64,000 nucleotides of DNA from positions 7,106,001 to 7,170,000 of the forward strand of contig NW_025062478.1 in the NCBI RefSeq assembly GCF_000002995.4, written 5' to 3'. Of this stretch, positions 15,556 through 27,381 are shown in pieces. The position numbers were made by a program, and so were the translations under genes. Position 1 is the first letter of the stretch, and every line of letters starts with the position of its first letter. Below the pieces are notes generated by a model. That model had not been told where the DNA came from and ran no database searches. It worked only from the letters and a program-made list of their open reading frames with translations. This DNA is from Brugia malayi. Lineage: Eukaryota; Nematoda; Chromadorea; Rhabditida; Onchocercidae.

Positions 15556-18500
15556 AAATGACTAGACTCCCGTGAACAATCCCGTGAATACTTTTGCTTT
15601 TGACTTATTTATGTAATAGGTCGTCGTTCGCTTTCGCTTTTATCTTTGTTTCACTCTCCAAAAATGACAACTAGTTTTGCTCTATCCTTATACTACTTTT
15701 TTAAGAGCTAAAAAATCGCAGTTTGTTAGTGCTTTTCAAGGATTTTAGGTACTGTTGTTGAATTTGTTCTTCAAGTCGTCCGGACTAAACATTTCAGCAT
15801 TGCACTTATATTAAACCTAAATATCAAAATGTGAGATAACATAATTCACAACTCTTCAACACTATGTATATGTGTTTTTCGGTGAAATAATAAAGTATGA
15901 AATTGTCTTTGGGTTTGGTTTACAACTGCTGACGCTTATAACTTTATATCATCTGGTTTCTTTTTTCTTTACTGTTTTTTCTTGCTGTTTTGTTATTTTA
16001 GTTGTCCTTGTTTCTTGTTTCACTTTATAAGTCTAGAATGGTCTTTGTTCTTAATTTACTAAATTGTACTTTAATAATTCCAATAATGAAGACTTTATTT
16101 AAAAGCCTTTGATGCTACGTGTCTCTGTACAATGCAAACTATGAATGATGTTAGACATGGTTATTATTAGTATAAGTTTATTCAAAACCTCGTTTTATTA
16201 ATGCCGTGAAGTATGCGAGTACCAGTTCCTTGAATTTGATTAGCTTTAACTCTTTGGGAATACTTTCGACATAACAATTTAACGGAAACTTCTATTTATA
16301 CCAGAAGCAAGGTTTCTCTGAAAGATAAATTCCGTATATATATTTTCAGTCTCTTCCTTGGAACGTGGAAATTGCAAATACAGCTGAGTAAGAAAAAAAT
16401 GAACCTCCCAACCATACTTCCAATTATTTACGAAAATAAATTATCTCGAGAAATGTTCTCTGTTTCGTTTTTTCGTTCACTTTATTTGTATATCGTTAAA
16501 CGATCTATAAGCTGAAGTGCTGTTTGAGGGAACTGTTATGAGTAGTTTAGTTAGCCAGACGATAATGTTCATTTCCCCTTTTTGAAGAACGGGTTGCTTT
16601 TACTTTTGTTATTTTATGTGAATTAATTTGTGGAAAACTAGTAAAATGTTAGATGATATATCCAGCCACATCTGAAAAAAGTTGTTCTACCATTCTTTTG
16701 AATTCTATTGAAATGTTTCTTTTCTGGGAAATCATTGATAACTGGCAACATTGGATTGATTTCTCAAGCTGATGTAAATTTGTCAAATTGTGAGTATGTA
16801 ACACGGATAAATGTGAGCAATTCATGTTCCGAAGGCCTTAGACCTGTTCAGTGAGAATGCTGCAAAGGATACTTGTTTTTTTGTATCGTTAATATTGTGC
16901 AATGAATGAGATTATTTTTGGAATTTGTTGCCAAAAACAATATCATTTATATAATATTTGATGAGATATTAGTATTGGCTTTCAAATTTTTTGGAACGTT
17001 ATCCAGCTGTTTTTGAAAAAATGATTCCAGCAAACATGGTGAAATTTATTGAATCACACCTGTGAACAATTGCTGTATGGAACAAAGGTAGACTATAGAG
17101 AAGTTTAAAGAATAAACAAAAGTTACAAGAAATTAGACGTACATCTTTGCCGTGAGCTCTAAAAACTCTTAGTAAAGCAATAAATAAGCTCATGAAAGCT
17201 AATTTAGCTGCTGATTGGTCTGCTATGATGTGAAATTTTCTAGTGATGTAATTTATATTTATGGGAAGTAGGAAATGATAAATATAATGACCGAAGAGAA
17301 GTTTACTTGAAGAACCGAAATTTCAACATAATATTTAAGATTATCATCAAGGATAACTAAAAATTAGCGCAAATTGTGACTAATTGCTAAGGCCAGAACA
17401 CAATATATTATTAGGAAGTATTAGCACAACATTTGACACTTATCACTTCCAATACACAAATAAGGTAAACCAGGTGTTGTATCCCACACATTTCAGCAAA
17501 TGAAACACAAGATCCAGGGAATATCCTTGTTTAAGAATTAGTTCATTATAGGCAATTATCTATCACATTAGTGCAATGCTATCTTTGAACTCAGAAATGG
17601 TTATAAATCAACCATAACGATTTCATATTTGTATATACATGTGTTCATCGAACTGCCTGCGCTAATCAATCAATTCGTTGGTAGTACTATACAAATTTAG
17701 TAAAATTTTGTGGCAATTATTTCCCATCACAAAATCTGTTCCATTTATGTGCTCATAAAAATTCATTTCATTTCTTTCATAAACAACATTCATTACATAA
17801 AATGATGATTATCAGTATATCTAAGTTCATTTTCTATTCCTTACCTATACTTGACTGTAATTAATTGGTCTGGTTACTTGCTGCTGTTAAAAATGAATCT
17901 GCAAAGCAAACAAGTAATTATAAATTATATGACAACACAATTATGTCACCAACATTCAATATGATTCTTTTTTAACTTCGAAAACCCAAAATTTTTTCGG
18001 AATTTTGAATTTGAAATGCTTCAGTTGTTTGCTTAATTTCATTTTTTAGAAATTAAAATAGTAGTCATCAATACTTAGCTTAGCGAAAAACTACCTACTG
18101 TGAGTAATAACAACGGATGTTGGAAGTTCTCACTGAAACGGTATATCCCTGTTTTGTTCACTAAAGAGTGGACCACTGCGATGCCACCGGTTGTCATTGC
18201 CAGTTTCATTTGATTGTCATTTTAAGCTATAAAAGATGACACAAATTTTTTTCCAGTTATTTGTACGCTGACGATCGTTGGCATCTTTGTTATTTGTTAT
18301 TTGCCGCATCGATCTTTACAAAATTTTATTCGTTTTTCAACAGATCGATTTTTAGTGAAATGAAAATTAATTTAATCTGCTATATTCATAATTGAGGAGT
18401 TACTTAAACTTTAAAGTATTTCTAATTGAATTAATTTAGCTGTAGATAAAATATCTTAATGATAAAGAATCTTTGGATCGATTATAATGCACAATTTCTT

Positions 18501-18744
18501 TTTTTAAGAGAGACTCATTTTAGGATAAATGAAAGTTAAAGAGTAAAGAATATATTGTAACCTAATAATTTGTCCTTCAAGTTAGTTATAATTCATGTTC
18601 AGACAAAAAACCACAAGCTGTAACACTGACAAATGCAAAACTAAGTTCAATTCTTGAAATACTTCTTTTACATTTTTCTGCGCCGACACAATCCCCAAAG
18701 TAGTTTTATGGAAAATGAATAATGCTTGGTCAGATCAGAGTGGA

Positions 18745-18775
18745 CTGTCACCGGTCACCGGTCATCGGTCACTAC
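18745..18775 (+). repeat. Short GC-richer tandem repeat (CACCGGT-like heptamers)
   Basis: CACCGGT is repeated with small changes, followed by a CATCGGT variant. It lies about 770 nt upstream of the syntenin start codon, so it may hold promoter elements. Confidence 0.5.
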
Positions 18776-19205
18776 AACACATTCATCCGTCCAACCATCC
18801 ATCCACTATCCATTCATTCATTATTTGTTCACCCACTGCTCTTTGTTCTTCCGCTTGCTTACTCATTCTCTGTATGTTTATTTGTCTCCCCACGATCAGA
18901 TTCGAAATAAATTGTCTCTCTGAATTGGCATCGGGCACTTAGTCGATCGGTCGTTTTCGCAGTGAGTTACTACTACTATATGTAGGATCCGACAGCTGCT
19001 TCCAATTATTAACTCAGCGGTCGGATTGACCGATTCTCTAGTTTGTTTCATTTTGTTGTCCCTGTCATTACTGCTCTCTGAACAGTTGCTTAAAAAATAT
19101 TTTGAAACTAAATTTAAAATGTCATTGTCATCCGAAACACTGAAAATTGTTGACATTCTCGAAATTTAAAATTCTTTTTTCATAAATTTTAAAAAATTTT
19201 TTCAG

Positions 19206-19271
19206 TTGAGAAAGCGCTTATTAGTGTCATGTATATTTTATGCACTTTTGGATGCTTTGATAGAAGATCAG
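19206..19271 (+). other. Candidate 5' exon of syntenin (untranslated or N-terminal extension)
   Basis: Bounded by TTTTTTCAG and a GTATGT donor, 66 nt long, and open in the same frame as the following exon through to MPLYPTLEDL. It also contains a short upstream ATG in another frame. No start codon in the main frame is present, so a 5' UTR exon is more likely than a coding extension. Confidence 0.4.
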
Positions 19272-19516
19272 GTATGTGGGTATTAAGTAGATCATACATG
19301 ATGCAAATTCAAATTGAGGACTTATCTGTTTAGTAACTGATAGGTTTGATTATGTTTTGGAATTCCCAAGGTGATAGGAAGGGTAAGACAAACTTCTTTG
19401 GTCAATCTTGATGCAATCTAGAAAAGCTTTTTTCAACTTTTTTTATGAACTGCGCTGAATAATTTCAGAAACATTTAACCAGTAGTGTTTATCACATTTT
19501 AGTTTACTTACAGGAA

Positions 19517-22500
19517 ATGCCGTTATATCCAACCCTTGAGGATTTATTAGTTGATCAATATCAATATCAGGTGACAATATTTTTATTTCCTTGTTCCTAA
19601 CAGTTTGGAAATTCACGATTTTAAAATTGACGTGAACTGATGACTAAATTATGAGCATAGTAAAGAATTAATTTAATTAAACATCTTTCACCATCATAAT
19701 GCTCCATACTGTAACTAACAAAATATGACAGCAATATTTAAAATTTTCTTTTTTCAAAATATTTTCGAACAAAATCAGAACTAATGAATGAAAATTTTCT
19801 TCTAACCTGTAATTACTCCTATCGAATACCAATTTCCGCTGTAATTTAGTATTTGTTAGAAAAAAAAGAAAAAAATTTTATATGAAAGCATTCAATTAAT
19901 GTCCTTGAATTCCATCGTTTCGTAACAAATAAATTATGGCGAACTTTTTGTTCAAAAATTTGATCAACTTAATTCTGTAAGCTTGGGAGAGTTTTAGAAA
20001 GTTTTTAAGGAAACTGATAAAAGTAGCAAATGAACAAATTATACAGTCGTATTTTTACCATCGTTGATAAATATTTCCGCTTTCTATGCTACTTCACTAA
20101 AACATATAATAGGTGACCTCTAATCTGAACTGCCCAACACGATTTGTACTAAGGGAATAGATCAGATAAATATATCTAATATCTAACAATTAATCCAATC
20201 ATTTGCTTAAAGAAACCGCACAATTTTTGTTAAATTTTATTTGAAATTGTTAATTTCGAAATAATTTGCAGAAGTATGGCAGCTGCTCAGACCACAGTTC
20301 TCAGCCATTCCATTCTTGCGCAGAACCATCCGCTCCTGTCTTTGAATCAGATGCTCCCATCCGTGAGTAATTCAATATATCTTATCATTCTCGTGAACAG
20401 TCCCAAGTTTCGAGACTTAAATTTAAATTACAAATTATTTGTTTAAAAGAATGATCTGATTGTAGTGCTGATTTGGATGGAGTGATGAGAGATCTGTCAC
20501 ATACTGTTAATAGTAAGTTAATAGTAAGGGAATAGGTCAAATACTTTAGTAGTAAGGGTCATTCTGTCATTACTGCTTATAAAATATTCACTCATGAAAA
20601 TGCTCTCACCATGAAATTCATAAAAGAGAACAGGCTACAAAAAAAAATCTTATTTTAATTTATTAATTGGAATTGCATTCTCAATTTAGCTTCAATTGAC
20701 GGCAATGTTCTCCGAATTAAAATGTCAGAAAATATTGCTAAGTTAACTTCATTTTTTGGAGAAAACAGTTGAATTTCATTGATACTTATTCATCACTTAT
20801 TCAAAAACAAATGATTTTATGATTGACTGAGGATGTGATCTTAATGTTCTGCATTACTTTTCTATTTTTTTAATTTCATGTTTGACTACATCATTTTAAG
20901 TATTATTGAAAGGTACGAACAGAAAAGGTACATTGAATTGTAATCAGAATTGTAATCAGTTAAAAAAAAAAAGAAATGAAGAAATAAGAAAGAGTTGAAG
21001 TGATACTCACAATGAAATACTTTTTTTTTTAAAAAAATTGTGTTATTTTGAAATTAAGCAAGAAATGGAATTACTAGAAATATACTCATATCTAATGTAA
21101 AATTCATTGAACTAAACTTTCAGCAGGACAAATTTACGAGACAGTTGACGAGAACATCATATCGGCAGGTTCATTTAATTCGCTGATCTTATATATTGAT
21201 AAGTATTATCTTTCTAATGTCTTGGATCAAAGCTTTCACTTGCTTGTTTTGGTGTGAATGAATATAATACATCTAATGGTGGATGTCGTAGAAGATAATT
21301 TGTTTTGGAAATTAATGTGTTCGAAATTTAATCTAATTAATGATGATTGCTTCACTAGAGAGATATTTCCGCATGATTAAGTCATTTGCATCTTTTACAC
21401 AAAGCATCTCAATTTCTTCCACTTTTATATTTCATTGATCACAAAATAATACTTGCACATTCCGGGAAAAATTTGATGAAAATTAACTTCTAACACTGTA
21501 TTTCTAAGCCTTTATTTGGATAAATCCTATTTTTTATAAATTTATTTGATAAAAAACAGAGGAGGAAGGAAAAGCAATACTACAAAGATAAGATAGAGAC
21601 ACTTGGCCCGTAGAATATTTTTTAGTCTATATAAAAGAGTTGTCCAAAATTGACTTATATGTTGTTAATATTTTTACATAGGAAGGATGCATAAAATAGA
21701 CAGATTCATGTCAATATAAGGAAGTCGAGAATTACTAATTATTGTTAGACACTAACTAAACCGTGAGAAGTGCATTTCAAATATGTATCGTATTTCAAAT
21801 TTCTTTTGAAGTAAAAGACTGAAGTATATCTTTGTGAAAAGCCTGGATTTTGTCTTGAATAATCTTCCCCAAATTACAGCTCCAAAAGAAATGTTAGAAT
21901 ATCCACTGCTTCCATCTTATCATGAAAGCATTGCCCAAACGCAGCATGCATCTGTGCTTGTAAGGTTTAATCTTTTAAAAAATTCTATTCAACATATGAT
22001 CAATAAGGGATAGATTGAAGATTTTGTCCAGTCATAAAATGGCGTATTGTCTTTGGAGATTGTCAGTGATTAATTTTTGTCCACTAATTATTATTTTTTC
22101 TTGAAGTTCTAGGACAGATTTAAATTGCCAGCTTTTTTTCAAAAAAATCAAAATTTGATTTGAAGATCTTTTAAAATTTCCCTTTCTTTCCAGAAACCAT
22201 CTGCTCAATTGCCAGAAATAACGACAGCACGTCTGCCCTATCTTCATCTCCCTCAATCAGTAGCAGTTCAACAATATATGTCAAATAGCTTGACCTTATT
22301 AGAGAATGATTGCATTGTCGCACCAATCACGTCACAATGTTCGGGCCTTATTAAAGCTAACCTTACACATGGTGTTCGTAAAGTGATCCTTAACCGTACT
22401 AAAGGTAAAAAGTACGGAGTGAGGATGCGTGCAGTCAATCAGGTATTTTCATCTGATTTTCAGGTTATTGCTTCCAGCAAAAACTCTTACGATTACACAG

Positions 22501-23219
22501 CAAAAGATTTATACTGTAGGAACTTTCAGTCGAGAATAAAACTTTGATATATGCTGATCATTCATACTTCCCAAGATCCCATATTTTCCTAAGGGTTTTA
22601 ATCCGAAACAGTCTGATGGGCAAATGCAGTTGACAAATAGCCAGTGAACTTTCGATATGAACTCTTGAATGTTAGCTATTCAGATTAATTTTGAAAAATT
22701 TCCAGAATTTTTTATAAGTGAGATCTACACAAAGTGGCTCTGTCTTGTAAATTTCATTTAGAATTTTATATACGTGAAGTGTTGCGAGAGTATCATTTGT
22801 TCGAGTATTTTTAGGGAGTTTTTGTCCAGTTGGTAGCTGAAGGTTCTCCAGCTGCAGCTGCTGGTATCCGATTTGGTGATCAACTGCTTAACTTAAATGG
22901 CACCGATGTTCTTGGAATGAGCGGGCAAAAGGTTATTTGCATTTTTTTTAGAAGTATGTTCTCTTAAAATTTAGATAATGTCAAAAAATAACTTTATTCT
23001 ATGATAATCTTTAGAATTTTATGTTTTCAGGTAATGGATATAATGAAGAAATCAAAACATGAAGTGGTTCTCATGTTCAAAGACAGGTACATACAATTAA
23101 CTTGACATTGAAAATAGTCATTATCAAAAATACGAAATAAGAATGAAATTATAAACAAAATCCTTTCGGAATCTCATTAAAACAGATAACAGTGCTTCTC
23201 CTGCTCTGCCTCCAGCAGT

Positions 23220-23253
<34 letters not shown>

Positions 23254-25110
23254 GTGTTAATAGTTTAAAAAAACAGTCTATTCTAAGGAGTCTTCTGATA
23301 AAAGTGATAGATTGATAGGTCTTCTTCATCTTTGCTTGATAATTTTAGTTTTTTATTATTTTAAAGACATCAGGATAGTTATAATAATATTTAAAAAATT
23401 GGAAAAATTGTAGAATATAAAATGGCGGTTTGTAAGGATAGAAAACGATGGATCGTAGTTGCCATAATCAACATCCCCGATAACCTAATAATTTATTCAC
23501 CGTAGTGTTAAAAACGACAACAGCTTTCAGTGCAGATACATCTGTTGATTGCAGAACTTCACTTCAAAAACATTGCTGAAGTCCTTGCAGGGAACGAAGC
23601 TAATTATACTTAATTTATTATCAGAGGCATGAACACATGACGCATTTGAAATATTCAATGACTTAATCAACAAAAGACTCTTCCAAATAATTTCATAGAA
23701 TCTTCGGTTAATATTGATCATAGCATATTTGGAATATTCAGATAGTATATATATATATATATATATTTATAATATTTATATATATATATATATATAATCG
23801 TGCTATCTTTATTATTGTGATAAAATCATTCATAATTTCTTTGACACTAAAGTTTTCAAGATATATTGTAAGATTCAGAGCATTATTTAAAATTCTACAG
23901 GTCCTTTATATATTCGCTTTAGGCCGCTAGCCAGAACGATAACGTTACATAAAGATGTAAACGGCTTGTTAGGATTCGCATTTAAGGATAATCTTATCAC
24001 AGCAGTGATGCAGGAATCAAGTGCTAGTCGGAATGGATTGCTTATCAATCAACGAATCATTGAAGTGGATGGACAAAATGTGATGGCTTTTAAGGTTAAC
24101 TTATCCAAAATTTTACCTAAACTTGCTTATATCATTCAGTTGCGATATAAAAGCTTGATTATCTATTTATTTATTGGTCTTCTCTTTTAAAATTTGATAA
24201 TAAGAGACCAATTTTAACCTCGGCTGTTTTGTTGACAATGATCAGCAAATGGAAAGAATTTATAAATTTTATATTGGTCTATACATAAAATTGGCCTATA
24301 CAAAACAGATATGAGCAGAATTATAACATTATTCTAATGTGTTCAGTGCGATTAAAAATATTATATATAAATATCTTATATAGCGACTAAAAAATAAATA
24401 TCTTATAAAAAAAATATATATATATTTTTTTAATATCTTGTATTTTAGATTATTTTTACATGAGGTAATATTTTTTTGGATAACTTGGTCCAATTTTATC
24501 CATTTTCATTTCAGAACAAAGCGATTAAATCCTGTTTGGATAATGCCCCAATGACAGTCACATTAACACTCATGCCTACAGAATTTTATGATGAAATTAT
24601 AAAAAAGTCAGTCAAATATATCAAATTTTATCAATTAAATTTAATTCCAAGATTTTTCCTTAACCGACCGAGACCACTTCAGAAGCTTTGTTTAAGTGTA
24701 AACTGAATACTTTATCTGTATATATATAATTAAGCGTGAACAAATTATGTGCACTAGGACAATTAAATGGACGGTGAAACGTTAAATGTTGGCATTACAA
24801 AGCTATGTCGGTCAAAACTGTGCATTGACATTCGTCGAAAAAGGCTTATAGTACCACCCAGTCCTTTTCATGAATTCATCATTCAACTGGAAAGTTAATA
24901 TTACAAATGACCGGTTTTCATCCCCCATGCTTGAAATTTCTAAGAGAAATTTTGTCTGATGTTGCCTCTAGTCATAAAGTGACATTTATTAAATGCAAAA
25001 AAATAAAGATAGAAAGACAAATTAATCAGTTGCGTGATTATTCAGTTATTTTTTTCAGTTTGGATCGATCCTTAATGAAAAAACAGAATCATACTGTGCC
25101 ACAATTGTGA
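19517..25110 (+). CDS. Syntenin (SDCBP homologue), tandem PDZ adaptor
   Basis: Binds syndecan tails, phosphoinositides and ALIX at the plasma membrane and endosomes, in vesicle trafficking and exosome formation. Exons: 19517-19570, 20272-20362, 21124-21168 (possibly optional), 21880-21959, 22194-22442, 22815-22931, 23031-23086, 23923-24094, 24515-24606, 25059-25110; 335 residues, or 320 without the optional exon (human about 298). It starts MPLYPTLEDL, matching the family N-terminus with its LYPxL ALIX-binding motif. PDZ1 (about residues 150-230) includes GVRKVILNR, KKYGVRM and GIRFGDQLLNLNGTDVLG. PDZ2 (about 235-312) includes RTITLHKDVNGLLGFAFKD, SSASRNGLL and IIEVDGQNVMAFK. The tail YDEIIKNLDRSLMKKQNHTV matches the family C-terminus and justifies splicing at 24606 instead of reading on to a stop at 24704. 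The acceptor at 19513 lies 3 nt before the ATG. Confidence 0.92.
23221..23250. repeat. Poly(T) tract, 30 nt
   Basis: An uninterrupted T run followed by ACAG in the syntenin intron 23087-23922. It resembles an acceptor, but no in-frame exon follows. Confidence 0.9.
23746..23796. repeat. Interrupted (AT)n microsatellite
   Basis: Two (TA)n runs separated by TTATAATATT in a syntenin intron. Confidence 0.85.
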
Positions 25111-25239
25111 TGTCGCCGAAAATCAGCATAATAATGCATATGCATGCATGCATGAATTATGCAAGTTATGATTATATGTGCATTTCTTAGTAAAACTAGC
25201 ATCTACTTTTACTTTCAGACTTTTAAAATTTCTATTTTA

Positions 25240-25245
25240 AATAAA
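25240..25245 (+). terminator. Polyadenylation signal of syntenin
   Basis: AATAAA lies 130 nt after the syntenin stop codon. Confidence 0.55.
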
Positions 25246-26903
25246 TTTTAATTACACATTTATAGATGTATTGAAACATGCTTAACCTAAACTGATATAC
25301 ACCACCGAAAGTATGATGCAATATTTTACGAATTAGTTTTTCTGACATTTTTGCTTAATGGAATTAATCTTATGAAAGACCTCCATTCTCGACATCATGA
25401 AAACAGTTCCATGAGATAGTGTCCTCGAGGTCTGTCTTCGAATCTTTATCTAATTTATTCTATACAGAACTGTATTTTTTTGATTATACTGCCAATAAAT
25501 GATGCTATCAGTTCCCCCATTGTAATTGGTACTATCGAATCTTGATCGAATATGTCTGCAATGAACTTTTCATATGAGATTAGGTCGGTAAATTTCACTA
25601 AAGATAAGTTTCCGTAAGCATTATGAATTCATTTTCCAGAATTTTCGTATTTTATTAGTTATTTATGTAGTGGTAAATTGCAGGTAAATTGCATGTAAAA
25701 CAATATGGTTTATAAAGCATATAGTGAAAATGTGAATCATTAGGCTAAAACTGTAGAGAATTTTCAAAAATTTTGAAAAGTTTTAGATGTTAAACGTAGG
25801 AAGGAGAATCCATGTAGGTATGAAAATAAGTCAGTAATTTAAAAATAGGATTGAATGTACTGGGTATAACGAGAAGGATGCATTTTCTTTTCTGGACTTT
25901 TCTAAATAACAGTTGTAATAGAAAGTGCTGCTACATTTGCTGTCGAATTTCAGCAACAGATATATCGATTGATGGACACATAAAATAACTGATAACTTCT
26001 TAAGAAGCTTTTTGATAAGGTCTGTTCATTTCCACTCCAACTCATTATCTATTCCTCTCCCATGTATGCTTAACAGGTGGCAATTTTAACAAAATACATT
26101 TTGCAATAGAATGACATGACCTTTATTTTTACCATCAAATCAGAATGCTATCGATAATCACTAAACGGTTTGATAATGGTGATAAAAAGATCGGCTTGTA
26201 TTTGAGCCATTCCAAACATTTTATTTTAATTTCAGCCAAATCTGAAATTATTTCTTCTTGTGTATTACATATCCTAAAATTCTTTGAATCAATTCTACAT
26301 TCATGTCACATTTTTTACTTTGTATGCTGTAAAAAAATTTTTTGAGATTTTTACAGTTTAAATTTTCATCAAAGTTGCTAGCATACCTAAGTCGTTCTGC
26401 TTCGTTCAGTGATGCAACAACTCGATCAGCAAGTGGTGAAAGTTTGTTTTCTTCTCTGTAAATTCACTTCCGTCAAGAAATCAATTCAAGAAGTGTCCAT
26501 TTTAAATTTCAAATTATATTGATCACTCGGGTAATAATGGTAGTTTCATTGCTATCAAGTTTGCAGTTTATTGTGTTAGACATACGATTTCACTTATTTC
26601 TCAGACTGTAGGCTTATTTATATAACCAAACTGCGGAATTCTTTCCGATCAGAATTTCTTCCTCCTACTTGTACAGCAAAATTATTTGATGTTCATCACT
26701 AAACCATTCATTTTCATCTAATATTCATGTTCATCTATTGAGAAGCTTCAAAAAGCTAGACAAAATTTTTCCCGGAAGGATATGATAATTCTCAGATGGC
26801 AGATTGTTCAGTTATTCTGCACTAGCATCCATAAGACCGATCACTGCTAGAAAGTTCGCTTCTCTTTATAGCTTCTTCAAATTAAAGTTCAAGGCGTTTT
26901 GCT
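25246..26903. other. Intergenic region between syntenin and the neuropeptide gene (convergent)
   Basis: AT-rich with no supported exon on either strand. The 66-codon ORF at 26145-26345 has no recognisable features. An ATGC-repeat patch lies just upstream, at 25136-25152, in the syntenin 3' UTR. Confidence 0.45.
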
Positions 26904-26917
26904 TTTATTATTTTATT
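26904..26917 (-). terminator. Polyadenylation signals of the neuropeptide gene
   Basis: On the minus strand, AATAAA occurs at 26912-26917 and 26904-26909, about 85-100 nt downstream of the stop at 27002-27004. Confidence 0.5.
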
Positions 26918-27001
26918 TTAATTCATATCTCTCATAATATACAGTTTATATTTGCATTCGAGTCAGCATTCTAGCAATGTTATGAGCATGACATCTGATA
27001 T

Positions 27002-27381
27002 TTAGATGACAGACCAAATAGATTCAACTAACTGCGGTAGGATGATTTTATTGAACAGCTCAGAGTCATCTGATCGTTTCCCGTAGCGCAACCTCAGAGC
27101 ACCGTTGATAGCCGATGCAACTTTTTTGAGATCATTATTTGATCGTCTGGCGCGATCCGTTTGCACATTGCTTCAGTTTTAAATTTTTTGTCAAAAAAAG
27201 ATGGTTCTGAGATAGCTTGAAAATTATGAAATTCCGGTTTTGAATAGATTTCAAGCAGGTATGGATTTTATAACTTATTCAAAAATTCAAGTGGTTCACT
27301 TCAATAATTAACGAAAAATTCTTACCTGACGAGAAGTACAAGTAAAAGCAATGTGCCAGCAAATAAATAAACTTTTGTCAT
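27002..27381 (-). CDS. flp-34-like: NPY/FLP-34-like RYamide neuropeptide precursor
   Basis: Secreted neuropeptide precursor of 74 residues in two exons, 27326-27381 and 27002-27170, joined in phase 2. Exon 1 is a complete signal peptide (MTKVYLFAGTLLLLVLLV). Exon 2 gives a short spacer ending in the dibasic ARR, then SNNDLKKVASAINGALRLRY followed by GKR, then an acidic tail to the stop. Convertase cleavage at RR and KR, with amidation from the glycine, would yield a 20-residue peptide ending LRLRY-amide. From memory, C. elegans FLP-34-1 ends ASAINNAGRLRY-amide, so the core ASAIN-A-RLRY is shared. That peptide is the nematode NPY/NPF relative acting on NPR-11. A strong acceptor (TTCTTCAG, minus strand, exon starting at 27425) gives a 44-nt 5' UTR, by trans- or cis-splicing. 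Only one peptide copy is present. The weakest point is the exon 2 acceptor (ACTGAAG). Confidence 0.82.

Larger units (their letters stand above)
15162..19205. other. Gene-poor AT-rich region upstream of syntenin
   Basis: Contains the TASOR-like 3' UTR and no convincing coding exon. A 38-nt stretch at 16350-16387 is flanked by TTTTCAG and GTAAGA and could be an untranslated exon. At 18745-18775 there are tandem CACCGGT-type heptamers, followed by ATCC/ATTC-rich sequence to about 18830. The stretch 18720-19030 is less AT-rich than its surroundings and is a plausible syntenin promoter. Confidence 0.5.

Noticed and set aside
20277..20362. Second open frame in syntenin exon 2 (MAAAQTTVLSHS)
   Set aside because: That frame leaves in phase 0 and meets a stop in exon 21880. 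The other frame runs through.
24607..24706. Read-through of syntenin to a stop at 24704
   Set aside because: The spliced form via GTCAGT to 25059 restores the family C-terminus (RSLMKKQNHTV).
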